NCBI RefSeq assembly: GCF_900116365.1
Contig: NZ_FPAG01000006.1
Coordinates: 279,881-343,880 of the forward strand
DNA: 64,000 nucleotides
Direction of reading: 5' to 3'
Source of the DNA: Zhouia amylolytica
Lineage (GTDB): Bacteria > Bacteroidota > Bacteroidia > Flavobacteriales > Flavobacteriaceae
Shown here: positions 8,756-17,909 of the stretch, in pieces
Position numbering within the stretch: position 1 is the stretch's first letter
Layout: every line of letters begins with the position of its first letter
Translations under genes and position numbers: made by a program
The notes under the pieces: model-generated
Told to the model about the DNA's origin: nothing
Database searches by the model: none
Seen by the model: only the letters and a program-made list of their open reading frames with translations

Positions 8756-9114
8756 TACTTCTTCCTTTCTATTTCGTTAATGATCTCCTTTAACTCTTCT
8801 ACACTTATTTTTCTTTCATTCGCAAAAAAGGAGACTAAGCTTTTATATGAATTGTTGAAGTAGTCGCTCATGGCATTGCTCATGAATTTCTTCCTGTAAT
8901 CTTCCTTCTTTACAACAGGAAAATATTGAAAGGTATTGCCATAGGCATTATGAGAAACATATCCCTTTTCTTCCAGATTCCTGATGATGGTTGAAAGCGT
9001 ATTGTAATGAGGCTTGTTTTCTGTGAATTCAGCTAAAATGTCTTTAACAAAAGCTTTTTCAAGCTTCCAAAGCATTTTCATGACTTCTTCTTCTTTATTG
9101 GTGAGTTTCTGCAT
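8755..9114 (-). CDS. BlaI/MecI-type winged-helix repressor
   Basis: The 119-residue protein begins 'LTNKEEEVMKMLWKLEKAFVKDIL' and continues 'YNTLSTIIRNLEEKGYVSH', the helix-turn-helix and wing of the BlaI/MecI/CopY family. The C-terminal helices ('FFANERKISVEELKEIINEIE') form the dimerisation region that the M56 partner normally cleaves. It is the first gene of a two-gene operon with the BlaR1-like protein. Two TAGTT-N4-AACTA dyads at 9187-9220 upstream are the probable operators for autoregulation. Confidence 0.9.
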   Translation of the reverse strand: MQKLTNKEEEVMKMLWKLEKAFVKDILAEFTENKPHYNTLSTIIRNLEEKGYVSHNAYGNTFQYFPVVKKEDYRKKFMSNAMSDYFNNSYKSLVSFFANERKISVEELKEIINEIERKK

Positions 9115-9175
9115 TGCCCGGCATTTTATAATTCCTTGTTTCCAAAGAATAATGGATTGATGTGTTCAAATGTAT

Positions 9176-9232
9176 AACTAAAAAAATAGTTACGCAACTA
9201 TAAAACTAGTTATTTAACTAAATAAATAGTTT
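9176..9232. promoter_or_regulatory. probable BlaI-type double operator
   Basis: Two perfect dyads of the form TAGTT-N4-AACTA lie at 9187-9200 and 9207-9220, with centres 20 bp apart (about two helical turns). A further AACTA half lies just left and a TAGTT half at 9227-9231. They lie between the divergent BlaI-like gene (minus) and the CaCA antiporter gene (plus), so either or both could be controlled. The binding protein is inferred from position. Confidence 0.7.
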
Positions 9233-9290
9233 TTATTCTGGATACATACAATGAAAACTTACTCCTATCTTCGCATAAATTTAAAAATAC

Positions 9291-10217
9291 ATGAATATAC
9301 TTTTAATTGTTGGGGGGTTAGTATTGTTGATATTAGGGGGTAATTGGTTGTTGAAAGCTGCCGTTGCTCTTTCGTTAAAATTAGAAATACCAAAGATTGT
9401 GATCGGTATGACGGTGGTGTCGTTTGCAACATCCGCCCCGGAGTTAATTGTGAGTGTAAATGCTGCTCTTGAAGGTTTCCCTGATATCGCAATGGGTAAT
9501 GTTATAGGGTCTAATATAGCCAATTTAGGATTGGTTTTGGGAATAACAGTCATGTTAACCACGATCGATGTAGAGCGAAGTTTTTACAAAACCGACTGGC
9601 CTGTAATGATGTTAGCGTCAATACTATTGTACCTGTTTGTGTTTTATGATGATGTTTTAAGCAGGGTAGAAGGGGTTATCCTTTTTACCGCTTTAATTGC
9701 ATTTTTAGTATACCTGTTGAAGTTTCAGAAGCCTGCGGTGGTTGATGATTATGCTGAGGATGATGAGCCTTTAGAACTTTATAAGGTTGTGTTGTTTTTG
9801 GTGTTGGGTGGTGTAGCCCTTTGGGGTGGTTCAGAATCTTTAATTAGAGGAGCAGTTGGAATGGCAGAATCCTTTGGCGTTAGTAAAAGGGTCATTGCTA
9901 TTACCGTGGTATCAATTGGAACCAGCATACCTGAATTAGCTGCATCAGTTATTGCGGTTATGAAACGGGAGAAAGCCATTTCTTTAGGGAACCTGATAGG
10001 GTCGAATGTATTTAATATCCTGGCGGTTTTAGGAATTACCTCTATGGTCCACCCTATTACCGTAGATAAAGCTTTTTCAAGTGATTTGTACTGGATGCTG
10101 GCATTTGCTTTTGTGGTGCTTCCTTTGGTATTTCTTCCTAAAGGTTTGCGCCTAGGGTGGCGAGATGGTTTGGTTTTATTGGGGAGCTATGTGTTCTTTG
10201 TCTACCTAACCATATAA
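9291..10217 (+). CDS. CaCA-family calcium/sodium antiporter
   Basis: A 308-residue inner-membrane protein with about ten hydrophobic segments and the two inverted alpha repeats of the CaCA superfamily: 'FATSAPELIVS' with 'GNVIGSNIANLG' in the first half (45-80) and 'IGTSIPELAAS' with 'GNLIGSNVFNIL' in the second. The acidic Glu in each SAPE/SIPE motif binds the exchanged cation. Length and layout match E. coli YrbG-like exchangers. It is divergent from the BlaI/BlaR operon and shares the region holding the double operator. Confidence 0.92.
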   Translation: MNILLIVGGLVLLILGGNWLLKAAVALSLKLEIPKIVIGMTVVSFATSAPELIVSVNAALEGFPDIAMGNVIGSNIANLGLVLGITVMLTTIDVERSFYKTDWPVMMLASILLYLFVFYDDVLSRVEGVILFTALIAFLVYLLKFQKPAVVDDYAEDDEPLELYKVVLFLVLGGVALWGGSESLIRGAVGMAESFGVSKRVIAITVVSIGTSIPELAASVIAVMKREKAISLGNLIGSNVFNILAVLGITSMVHPITVDKAFSSDLYWMLAFAFVVLPLVFLPKGLRLGWRDGLVLLGSYVFFVYLTI

Positions 10218-10550
10218 CGCCGGGACTAAATATTCTTTGAACAAGAAGAAGCCTTCTGTTGTAAACACGCTCGTCAGATGTTTTTCGGTCCATATAGAAG
10301 ACAATATTCAGGCTTAGTATTCCTTAGATGAAATACATTAATAACTGCTTTAAGGTACTCTAGGCCCGGTGCAAAGGTATGGATACAGTATAGATAGAGT
10401 ATGGATACAGTATGGTTGAAGTAAAGATAAAAGGATGGACAGCTTCAATACTTACAACATACAGAAAGCCCCCTAAAACATCGAAATATTAAAGGGGGCA
10501 CTCAAACCTAAACCTACTTTATGAATATAAAATTACCTGCTATTTCTATA

Positions 10551-10582
10551 AAAACCCTTTGAAGTGATCCAAAGGGTTTTTG
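10551..10582. terminator. stem-loop AAAACCCTTTG / CAAAGGGTTTTT
   Basis: An 11-bp perfect stem with an 8-base loop followed by a T-run in the plus direction, and A-rich on the other side. It fits a bidirectional intrinsic terminator, closing any transcript running out of the antiporter gene. Confidence 0.65.
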
Positions 10583-10701
10583 GAGAGGGTTATATAAAAA
10601 CGCTTTAAAAAAGCGGTAATTTTCTAAAACTATTACAATTTATATACGGTGGCTTATAGGTCGTTGGACCACAGAGGAAGTGTTAAACTTTTATTAAAGA
10701 A

Positions 10702-10726
10702 AAAGAGGTCAATTAATGACCTCTTT
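10702..10726. terminator. stem-loop after the 87-residue minus-strand gene
   Basis: AAAGAGGTCA / TGACCTCTTT forms a 10-bp stem with a short loop. It lies 24 bases past the stop of the gene at 10750-11013 and is followed on the minus strand by a T-rich run. Confidence 0.65.
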
Positions 10727-10749
10727 AAGCGCTGTATTTTGTTGGTGTA

Positions 10750-11013
10750 TTACTCCATTGCAGGAGGGTTTACTTTTTTATCTAATGCGTTAATTCGTTC
10801 TTGATATTCATTAATGGCTTCTCTTACCATATCAACATTGTCGGAGGCTCTTTGATGAGCGTCTTCCATAACTTTTTCGAGCTTAGGATCTGGGTGTTGG
10901 AAGAGGTCAGTGATTACATGATTGATCTTGTCAATACTACTTTCCTGCGTGTTTTTGATGTCTTCTAACTTTGAAATAATCTTACGCATTCTATTTAATT
11001 TCTCTGCACTCAT
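10750..11013 (-). CDS. small helical protein of unknown function
   Basis: An 87-residue charged protein predicted to be almost fully helical, with heptad-like hydrophobic spacing ('LNRMRKIISKLEDIKNTQ', 'MVREAINEYQERINALDKKV'). I recognise no family. It has no signal peptide or membrane segment, and no Cys. A clear terminator follows. It stands alone between the antiporter and the divergent kmo gene. Confidence 0.6.
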   Translation of the reverse strand: MSAEKLNRMRKIISKLEDIKNTQESSIDKINHVITDLFQHPDPKLEKVMEDAHQRASDNVDMVREAINEYQERINALDKKVNPPAME

Positions 11014-11134
11014 AATGTATAAGTTTTTTTATAATATACGATTTTTTTAGCAAATGGTTAGATGTCAATTGTTTAAGGTTGTTCGCGTAATGGTTGTCTT
11101 GTGGGGTTTTAATAGCTAATAAATTATAAATCGC

Positions 11135-11142
11135 TACCTTTG
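11135..11142 (+). promoter_or_regulatory. -7 element TACCTTTG of kmo
   Basis: TACCTTTG fits the Bacteroidota housekeeping -7 consensus TAnnTTTG exactly and lies 56 bases before the kmo start codon. No clear -33 TTG is seen at the usual distance, which lowers the confidence. Confidence 0.45.
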
Positions 11143-11197
11143 CTAGGTACTCGTTCTGACGCTGATCATAACGAGACTTTTTATATAAAAACCAGAG

Positions 11198-12556
11198 ATG
11201 CAGACACCCAAAAAGATTGCCATTGTTGGTAGTGGATTAGTAGGAAGCCTTTTAGCTATTTATTTAAGAAATAGAGGACATGTTGTAGATGTATATGATC
11301 GAAGGCCTGATATAAGAAAGGTAGAATTTTCCGGACGCTCCATTAACCTGGCAATGTCTCCAAGAGGCTGGAGAGCCCTGGAAGCTGTGGGGATTGATGA
11401 GGAGATTAAAAAAATTGCTATTCCGATGGATAAGAGAGCAATCCATACTCCTGATAAGCCTATGTATTATCAGTATTATGGAAAGGAAGGTGAGGCAATC
11501 TATTCTATTTCCCGTGGTGTTTTAAATCGAAGAATGATTGATCTTGCCGAAGCTGCAGGAGCTCGGTTTATTTTTAATAGTAAGGTATGGGATGTCTCCC
11601 TTTCAGAAGCTACCGTTCAGGTAGGCGAATCGGAAAAAGGGGAGTGGACTCCAAATAAATATGATCTTGTTTTTGGTGCTGATGGAGCGTTTTCTCGCGT
11701 TCGTCATAAAATGCAACGTCAGAGTATGTTTAATTATAGTCAGCATTTTTTAGATGTTGGCTATAAAGAATTAACCATCCCAAAAAATGACGACGGTACG
11801 CATAAACTCAATAAGAACTCTTTGCACATCTGGCCGAGAGGTAATTTCATGTTTATAGCCTTACCTAATTTAGATGGAAGTTTTACATGTACACTGTTTC
11901 TGCCGTTTAAAGGTGAGAATTCGTTTGAAGTATTAAATTCCGAAGCCAAAGTAGCTTCGTTTTTTAAAGAGTTTTTCCCTGATGTGGTTGATGTGATCCC
12001 AAATCTGGTTGAGGACTTCTTTAAAAACCCTACAAGCTTCTTGGTGACTACAAAATGTTATCCGTGGACTTATAAAGATAAAGTGGCTTTGATTGGAGAT
12101 GCCGCCCATGCGATCGTTCCATTTTATGGTCAGGGAATGAATGCTGGGTTTGAAGATATTACTGTGCTGAATGATTTGATGAATTTGCATAATGATGATT
12201 GGAGCCAGATATTTAAATCCTATCAAGAAGCCAGAAAACCAAATGCAGATGCTATAGCTACATTGAGTTACAGGAACTTTATGGAAATGAGTAATAAAAC
12301 GGCTGATGAAAATTTCATTCTAAGAAAGAAGATAGAAGCGTGGTTCTATGATAAACATCCTGAGTTATGGGTGCCCTTATATACGCGAGTTACATTTTCT
12401 GAACGATCGTACGCTGAAGCTTTAGAGTTTGGAGATTTTCAGAAAGAAATCATGGATGAGGTAATGGAATTGGAAGGGATTGAGGAAGACTGGAAGAATG
12501 AAGAGGTGGAGCAGTATATACTGAATAAGTTAAAGGAGAAAGAACATTTAGTTTGA
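11198..12556 (+). CDS. kmo: kynurenine 3-monooxygenase
   Basis: FAD- and NADPH-dependent hydroxylase converting L-kynurenine to 3-hydroxykynurenine in the tryptophan-kynurenine route, which in some bacteria feeds quinolinate and NAD synthesis. The 452-residue protein has the FAD fingerprint 'GSGLVG' (11-16), the KMO-typical 'GRSINLAMSPRGWRALE', and the second FAD motif 'GDAAHA' (300-305) followed by 'PFYGQGMNAGFED'. The C terminus is helical and family-like. No other kynurenine pathway gene lies in the window. Confidence 0.94.
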   Translation: MQTPKKIAIVGSGLVGSLLAIYLRNRGHVVDVYDRRPDIRKVEFSGRSINLAMSPRGWRALEAVGIDEEIKKIAIPMDKRAIHTPDKPMYYQYYGKEGEAIYSISRGVLNRRMIDLAEAAGARFIFNSKVWDVSLSEATVQVGESEKGEWTPNKYDLVFGADGAFSRVRHKMQRQSMFNYSQHFLDVGYKELTIPKNDDGTHKLNKNSLHIWPRGNFMFIALPNLDGSFTCTLFLPFKGENSFEVLNSEAKVASFFKEFFPDVVDVIPNLVEDFFKNPTSFLVTTKCYPWTYKDKVALIGDAAHAIVPFYGQGMNAGFEDITVLNDLMNLHNDDWSQIFKSYQEARKPNADAIATLSYRNFMEMSNKTADENFILRKKIEAWFYDKHPELWVPLYTRVTFSERSYAEALEFGDFQKEIMDEVMELEGIEEDWKNEEVEQYILNKLKEKEHLV

Positions 12557-12583
12557 TAAAATTAAATGAATGTTTTATCCATT

Positions 12584-12613
12584 AAAAAAGCCACTAGAAA
12601 TAGTGGCTTTTTT
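12584..12613. terminator. bidirectional terminator between kmo and coiled-coil gene
   Basis: AAAAAAGCCACTA / TAGTGGCTTTTTT with a 4-base loop: a strong GC stem flanked by A and T runs, positioned between two converging genes. Confidence 0.85.
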
Positions 12614-12639
12614 AATTGTATATGAATTTCTACACTATC

Positions 12640-13419
12640 TTAGATAGTAGCAAAAATACTTTCCATTTTTTCTTTTTCTTCCTCAGCTAAAGCAGGGTCA
12701 ACAAGAATTCGACCACTATGCTCGTCGGTAATGATTTTTTTGCGAGAAGCAATTTCCATTTGAACCTGAGGTGGAATAGTAAAGAACGAACCTGCAGATG
12801 CTCCTCTTTCGATTGAAACTACTGCAAGACCATTTTTAACACTTCCTCTGATTCTTTTGTAAGCATTAAGTAATCGGTCTTCAATTAAGTTTTCAAACTC
12901 TTCACTTTTCTTGATAAGCGCTTCTTCTTCTTTTTCAGTTTCAGCTAAAATATCATCTAATTCACTTTTCTTGTGTTTTAGATGGCTTTCACGTTCATTA
13001 AGACGTTCTTTAGTTTGCTTAATTACTTCTTTCTTTTGTTCAATTTGAGCTTTGAACTCCTTGATGTGCTTTTCAGCTAATTGAATTTCTAATTCCTGAA
13101 ACTCAACCTCTTTAGATAAAGAGTTATACTCTCTGTTATTTCGAACATTTTTTTGTTGTTCTGAGTACTTTTTGATTAAGCTTTTGGCTTCTTCGATCAG
13201 GTTTTTCTTGTTGCTGATCTCAGTGTTGAGGTTTTCAAGTTCTGAATTCAACTTTTCGATTCGGGTTTTTAACCCCTCAACTTCATCTTCAAGATCTTCT
13301 ACCTCTAGTGGAAGTTCACCGCGTACATTTCTGATTTCATCTATTCGAGAATCAACTAATTGAAGGTCAAATAGTGTGCGTAATTTTTCTTCTACTGTTA
13401 CTTCTTTTTTGGTTGCCAT
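12640..13419 (-). CDS. coiled-coil 'C4 zinc ribbon' family protein lacking its cysteines
   Basis: The 259-residue protein starts best at the Met at 13419 (MATKKEVTVEEKL); earlier in-frame codons overlap the end of the upstream gene. Residues about 15-180 form a long antiparallel coiled coil, as in the CT398/YacL-like 'zinc ribbon domain' family found next to Nif3 genes. The C-terminal part keeps the family frame ('PPQVQMEIASRKKIIT', 'SGRILVDP') but every position where the family has a zinc-binding Cys is something else ('GASAGSF', 'DEHSG'). So it probably does not bind zinc there. It follows the Nif3 gene by 5 bases, in one operon. Confidence 0.85.
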   Translation of the reverse strand: MATKKEVTVEEKLRTLFDLQLVDSRIDEIRNVRGELPLEVEDLEDEVEGLKTRIEKLNSELENLNTEISNKKNLIEEAKSLIKKYSEQQKNVRNNREYNSLSKEVEFQELEIQLAEKHIKEFKAQIEQKKEVIKQTKERLNERESHLKHKKSELDDILAETEKEEEALIKKSEEFENLIEDRLLNAYKRIRGSVKNGLAVVSIERGASAGSFFTIPPQVQMEIASRKKIITDEHSGRILVDPALAEEEKEKMESIFATI

Positions 13420-13424
13420 ATGTT

Positions 13425-14540
13425 TTAAAAATACTTGACAGGATTCGTATTGCAATCTGAAATTATGATCTTACCTAAGGGTAAGGCAGGTGCAAAATTA
13501 GGAATTTTTTCCGTAAGATACTCAAATAAAAGATTTTTTGTGTACTGTTCGGTTTCATAATGACCAATATCGGCTATTATGATTTTATCCTCAGCTCTAA
13601 AAAAGTCGTGATATTTTACATCGCCTGTGATATAGATATCTGCTCCGTGTTTCTTAGCTGCTTCTATTCCAAAGGCGCCACTTCCCCCTAAAACGGCCAC
13701 TTTTTTAATTTTATTACCCAATAATTTGGAATGTCGTATGCATTCGGTGTTCATTTTCTTTTTGAGTTCGTTTAAAAATGTAACCTCTTCGAGTGGCGTT
13801 TCAAGCTCTCCTATCATACCGATACCAATATGTTGATTTAGGTTCTCCAGCTTAGTTATTTCGTAGGCAACTTCTTCATATGGGTGGGTTTTAAATAATG
13901 CTTTCAAAATTTTTCCTTCACTATGTTTGGAATAGGTTACCCCGATCTGGGTTTCAGGCTCATAATGAGTTACACCTTTGGTTCCAATAACGGGATTTGA
14001 ATTTTCATTTCCTTTAAATGATCCTTTTCCTTCAACATTAAAACTGCAGTTATCGTAGTTGCCTATGCTTCCTGCTCCGGCTTCAAATAATGCCTGACGA
14101 AGTTTTTCAGCATCTGCGGTAGGTACAAAAGTAGTTAGCTTTTTTATGGTGCTTTTTTGAGGAATTAATACACTTCTGTTTTTTAGACCTAATCGTTGGC
14201 ATATTTTAGCATTAACTCCTTCAAAATGATTGTCAAGAGCTGTATGAATGGCATAAATAGCTATATCGTTTTTAATAGCTTTAAGAACCGTGCGTTCTAC
14301 GTAATTGGAACCATTGATTTTTTTTAATCCGCTGAAAACTATTGGATGGAAGCTGAGGATGAAGTTGCAATCCTTTTCGATAGCTTCGTCCACGACAGCC
14401 TCCAGGGTGTCAAGTGTTATAAGAATTCCCTTGAGTTCTGCCTGGGCGTCTCCAACCAATAAACCGACGTTATCAAAGTCTTCAGCATAGGATAATGGAG
14501 CATATTCTTCAATATTATTAATAAGGTCTTGTATAATCAT
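13425..14540 (-). CDS. Nif3-like dinuclear metal-centre protein (YbgI/YqfO type)
   Basis: The 371-residue protein belongs to the NIF3/DUF34 family of hexameric toroid proteins with a two-metal centre. Seen are 'DNVGLLVGD' near the N terminus, the metal ligand stretch 'LSFHPIVFSGLKKI' and 'AIHTALDNHFEGVN', and the C-terminal 'ITGDVKYHDFF' with 'DIGHYETEQY'. A roughly 130-residue PII-like insert in the middle is the long (YqfO) form. Its biochemical role is unsettled; GTP cyclohydrolase-like and protein-repair roles have been discussed for the family. It is operonic with the coiled-coil protein downstream. Confidence 0.9.
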   Translation of the reverse strand: MIIQDLINNIEEYAPLSYAEDFDNVGLLVGDAQAELKGILITLDTLEAVVDEAIEKDCNFILSFHPIVFSGLKKINGSNYVERTVLKAIKNDIAIYAIHTALDNHFEGVNAKICQRLGLKNRSVLIPQKSTIKKLTTFVPTADAEKLRQALFEAGAGSIGNYDNCSFNVEGKGSFKGNENSNPVIGTKGVTHYEPETQIGVTYSKHSEGKILKALFKTHPYEEVAYEITKLENLNQHIGIGMIGELETPLEEVTFLNELKKKMNTECIRHSKLLGNKIKKVAVLGGSGAFGIEAAKKHGADIYITGDVKYHDFFRAEDKIIIADIGHYETEQYTKNLLFEYLTEKIPNFAPALPLGKIIISDCNTNPVKYF

Positions 14541-14585
14541 CTATTCCATTTTTTTTCAAAGATAAAATATTATACTTTCGCCTTC

Positions 14586-15590
14586 ATGTGGCAATTTCGA
14601 AAAATACTTTTGCCTTTTTCATGGCTTTACGGATGGGTGATCCGATTAAGACATCTATTATACGATAAAGGATTCATAAAAGCAAAATCATATAGCATCC
14701 CTATTATATGTATAGGGAATTTAAGCGTTGGTGGTACGGGAAAGACTCCAATGACTGAGTACTTTATTAATTTGTTGAAGACTGATTTTAATATCGCCGT
14801 ATTGAGCAGGGGTTATAAAAGGAAATCTAAAGGGTTTCTGCTTGCAGATCAAAAGACCACTGTAGAGATGCTTGGTGATGAACCGTTTCAATATTATACA
14901 AAGTTTAAGGGGGTTCATGTTGCCGTGGATGCTGATAGACAACATGGGATAGAAACGCTTCAAAAACTTTGTAATCCTGATTGTGTGATTCTTGATGATG
15001 CTTTCCAGCATCGCAAGGTTGTTGCTGGAATGAATATATTGCTTACCACATATAATGACTTGTATGTCGATGATTTATTATTGCCAGCAGGAAATTTAAG
15101 AGATGTGGTTAACAGGGCTGATAACGCGGATGTTATTGTTGTAACTAAATGTCCGGAAAAGTTGTCTAAAGAAGATAAGGATCTGGTGACAAAACGAATT
15201 GGTCTATGTCAACATCAGAAGATCTATTTTTCTAAAATAGTTTATTCTACCCTGATTTATTCAGAGCGAGAGCGTCATTCACTGGCTTTTCTCAAAGGGA
15301 AAACTTTTACCTTGGTTACCGGAATTGCGAACCCTCAACCTTTAACTTCTTATCTCGAGAGCTTAGGTCTTGTTTTTGAACATATCGACTATCCTGATCA
15401 TCATCATTTTTCTGAAAAGGAGATAGGCATTTTAAAGGAGCGATCGCTTATACTGACTACTGAGAAAGACTATGTGCGCTTAAAAGGTCGGGTAGATAAT
15501 TTGTTTTTCCTTCCAATTCACAATGAGTTTTTATTTGAAGAAGGGGGAGATTTTGATCATGAGGTGTTGAATTACATAAAAAAAGCGTAA
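14586..15590 (+). CDS. lpxK: tetraacyldisaccharide 4'-kinase
   Basis: Phosphorylates the lipid A precursor DSMP at the 4' position at the inner membrane, the sixth step of lipid A synthesis. The 334-residue reading from 14586 (MWQFRKILLPFSWLYG) has the membrane-associated N-terminal helix and the unusual P-loop 'GNLSVGGTGKT' (44-54), then 'DDAFQHRKV' and 'VTKCPE'. An earlier in-frame Met at 14529 would overlap the nif3 promoter region and adds a stretch not expected for the family. The stop codon is inside the terminator stem. Confidence 0.93.
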   Translation: MWQFRKILLPFSWLYGWVIRLRHLLYDKGFIKAKSYSIPIICIGNLSVGGTGKTPMTEYFINLLKTDFNIAVLSRGYKRKSKGFLLADQKTTVEMLGDEPFQYYTKFKGVHVAVDADRQHGIETLQKLCNPDCVILDDAFQHRKVVAGMNILLTTYNDLYVDDLLLPAGNLRDVVNRADNADVIVVTKCPEKLSKEDKDLVTKRIGLCQHQKIYFSKIVYSTLIYSERERHSLAFLKGKTFTLVTGIANPQPLTSYLESLGLVFEHIDYPDHHHFSEKEIGILKERSLILTTEKDYVRLKGRVDNLFFLPIHNEFLFEEGGDFDHEVLNYIKKA

Positions 15591-15608
15591 CAATATTGTT
15601 ACGCTTTT
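15581..15608. terminator. terminator overlapping the lpxK stop codon
   Basis: A 28-base perfect palindrome AAAAGCGTAACAAT / ATTGTTACGCTTTT contains the lpxK TAA at 15588-15590 and continues into a T-rich run. Confidence 0.8.
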
Positions 15609-15681
15609 CTTTTCTAGCTAACCAATTCAAATTATTCTTTGAGAACAAATCTGAAAAAGATAGCATCAAGTATTGTGCCAA

Positions 15682-17883
15682 TTATAGGTTTACCTTGATG
15701 TTTTTTACCACATTGTGAGCAATTTTCTTGTAGAAGACTTCTGGTTTGAATGGTTTTGTGATGACATCATTACAACCTGCTTCATAAAAATCATCTTTAC
15801 TTTCATCCAGGGATATTGCGGTAAGGGCAATGATTGGGATAGTTTTATTAAACTTTCTTATTTCCTGCGTAGCTTTCAATCCACTAATACCCGGCATGTG
15901 TATATCCATTAATATAGCATCGTATGAGCCTTTCTTGGCCTTTTCGATAGCCTGGTACCCATCACTCGCTATGTCGCACTTCATGCTTTTTTTCGCTAGC
16001 ATCTTTTGAGTAATTACCTGATTGATCTTATTGTCTTCAACTACCAGGATATTCAGATTTGCGTAGAGCTCTTCCTGAACTTTGGTTGGAGCTTTAATCA
16101 ATTCTTTTATTTCATTATCCGGTAATTCGAAGGTAATATCAAATAAGAATGTGCTCCCTTTACCTATTTCACTATTTACGGTAATTTGACTATTGTATAG
16201 TGTTAATAGGCTTTTTACAATAGTTAATCCAAGTCCTGTACCACCATATTTTCGGTTGATTTGCTCAGACCCTTGAGAGAAACTATCAAATATATTCTTT
16301 TGCATCTCTTCTGAAATACCAATACCTTCATCCTGAACTTCAAAATGGATCGTTGTTTCGGAGTTTGAGGTGTTTAATATTTTGGCTGAAAGGGTAACAC
16401 TACCATTCTCAGTAAACTTTAAAGCATTGCCTACAAGGTTAATGAAGATTTGAGATAATTTCAGCGGATCTCCTATAATCATTTCCGGAATTTTCTCATC
16501 GATATCCAGAACGATCTTATTATTTCTTTCTTTTGCCGGTTGCTGCAGCGAATCAACGACCTTGGATAGTACCTGTCTGAAATCGAACGGATACTTATCT
16601 AAGGATAGTTTGTTAGCTTCGATCTTATTAATTTGGAGGATATCATTAATAAAATTTAAAAGATATTCACCAGAATATTTTAATGACTTTAAATGCTCTT
16701 TTTGACTTTCTTTAGGGTCTTCTTCCAGTAGCAGGTGGGTTAATCCTGTAACAGCATATAGTGGCGTGCGTAATTCGTGACTAACCGTTGAAAGAAATTG
16801 AGCTTTGGCCTGCATAGCTCTTTCTGCAGAATCTTTGGCTACCTGTAGCTCTAAATTCTTTTTAAGCAACAGATCATTTGTTTTAAACTTGATCTGATTA
16901 TTTCTGTAAAGGGATATAGTCAATAATGAGATAATAATTAACAAGGCAGAGCTCAAAACTGAAGTGAGTTTAGAGATGTTTACGGTTTGTTCTTGTTTAA
17001 CGGCATCTTTTTTCAGCTGATCATTCAGTCTGGTTAAAAATTCAAGTTGACTATTTTTAGCTTCTTGAGTTTGAGAGGTCAGAATTTTGTTTGAAAAATA
17101 GGTGCTATTAATAGCTTCTGCCTGTTTTAGATATTCCAGGGCTAATTCGTACTTTCTTTCTTTTTCGAAGAGTTCTGAAGCTAGTTTGCTTGCTTCATAC
17201 TTTAATTTCATAAAGCCTCTTTCGTTTACGATTGTGAGTAGCCGTGTTAAATGTAGTTCTGTGTTTTCAAGATAATTTTTATGGAGATCTATTCTGGCAA
17301 GATGTATTAAAATCTTGGCCGTGAGATATTCTTTTTCCGGACCTGTTTGATATGGTAATAATTTTTGAAAATTTCGCTTCGCCCTATTTAGATTATCTAA
17401 ATGCAGGTACATGATCCCTTCATTTAGAATCACTAAATCGTTTGTGGCAGCATCTCTTCTTGGAATATTCTTTTTGGCCTCCTCAATTAGTTGAAGGGCT
17501 TGAATCTCTTGTCCTTCCTGAGCTAAATATATGGCCTCATAACTTTTAGAAATGGCTTCACCTTTTTTATATTCATAGAAATTCAAGGCTCTCTTCGCCG
17601 TTTCGATGTATACCTTTACTTTGTCAAATTGTTCGTAATCAAGATAGAGCTCGGTGTAGAGATTGCAAATGTTAATCAAGGATTCGGAATCGTCTGCAGA
17701 TGTAGCCGTTTCATAGGCATCACTTAGCGCCTTTATGGCCTTATTAAACTCTCCTTTGTTTTTATACTTATAAAAGCTGAAGTCTGAACTGTTGATGGTG
17801 TCTGAAGCAATATTGCCAGCATGAACCAAGCCCATCAGGGGCAGAATTAGAAATGCGGTAATATGTAGCAAAATTTGCTTCAT
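15682..17883 (-). CDS. TPR-containing hybrid sensor histidine kinase
   Basis: The 733-residue protein has, in order: a signal peptide (1-22), TPR-like helices (about 35-285) in the periplasm, one membrane segment (306-326), a short coiled coil, a HisKA domain with the phosphoacceptor His369 in 'VSHELRTPL', an HATPase domain (N box Asn486, 'DEGIG' 518-522, 'GGTGLGL' 547-553), and a C-terminal receiver domain with phosphoacceptor Asp660 and Lys710. It is thus a complete hybrid kinase for phosphorelay; no DNA-binding output is attached and no partner regulator is adjacent, so the output is unknown. Confidence 0.93.
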   Translation of the reverse strand: MKQILLHITAFLILPLMGLVHAGNIASDTINSSDFSFYKYKNKGEFNKAIKALSDAYETATSADDSESLINICNLYTELYLDYEQFDKVKVYIETAKRALNFYEYKKGEAISKSYEAIYLAQEGQEIQALQLIEEAKKNIPRRDAATNDLVILNEGIMYLHLDNLNRAKRNFQKLLPYQTGPEKEYLTAKILIHLARIDLHKNYLENTELHLTRLLTIVNERGFMKLKYEASKLASELFEKERKYELALEYLKQAEAINSTYFSNKILTSQTQEAKNSQLEFLTRLNDQLKKDAVKQEQTVNISKLTSVLSSALLIIISLLTISLYRNNQIKFKTNDLLLKKNLELQVAKDSAERAMQAKAQFLSTVSHELRTPLYAVTGLTHLLLEEDPKESQKEHLKSLKYSGEYLLNFINDILQINKIEANKLSLDKYPFDFRQVLSKVVDSLQQPAKERNNKIVLDIDEKIPEMIIGDPLKLSQIFINLVGNALKFTENGSVTLSAKILNTSNSETTIHFEVQDEGIGISEEMQKNIFDSFSQGSEQINRKYGGTGLGLTIVKSLLTLYNSQITVNSEIGKGSTFLFDITFELPDNEIKELIKAPTKVQEELYANLNILVVEDNKINQVITQKMLAKKSMKCDIASDGYQAIEKAKKGSYDAILMDIHMPGISGLKATQEIRKFNKTIPIIALTAISLDESKDDFYEAGCNDVITKPFKPEVFYKKIAHNVVKNIKVNL

Positions 17884-17909
17884 TGGTAAGGTTTGTTCTG
17901 TAAATATAA

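Larger units (their letters stand above)
10218..10749. other. intergenic stretch with three stem-loops and a short repeat
   Basis: No gene of normal size is seen in these 530 bases. Present are a direct repeat of TATGGATACAGTAT separated by 8 bases (near 10378-10412), a GCCCCCT/AGGGGGC stem (10468-10499), a stem at 10551-10582 and one at 10702-10726. A 13-codon frame (MNIKLPAISIKTL, start at about 10521) ends inside the second stem-loop; it may be a leader peptide or chance. An unrecognised small RNA is possible. Confidence 0.4.
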
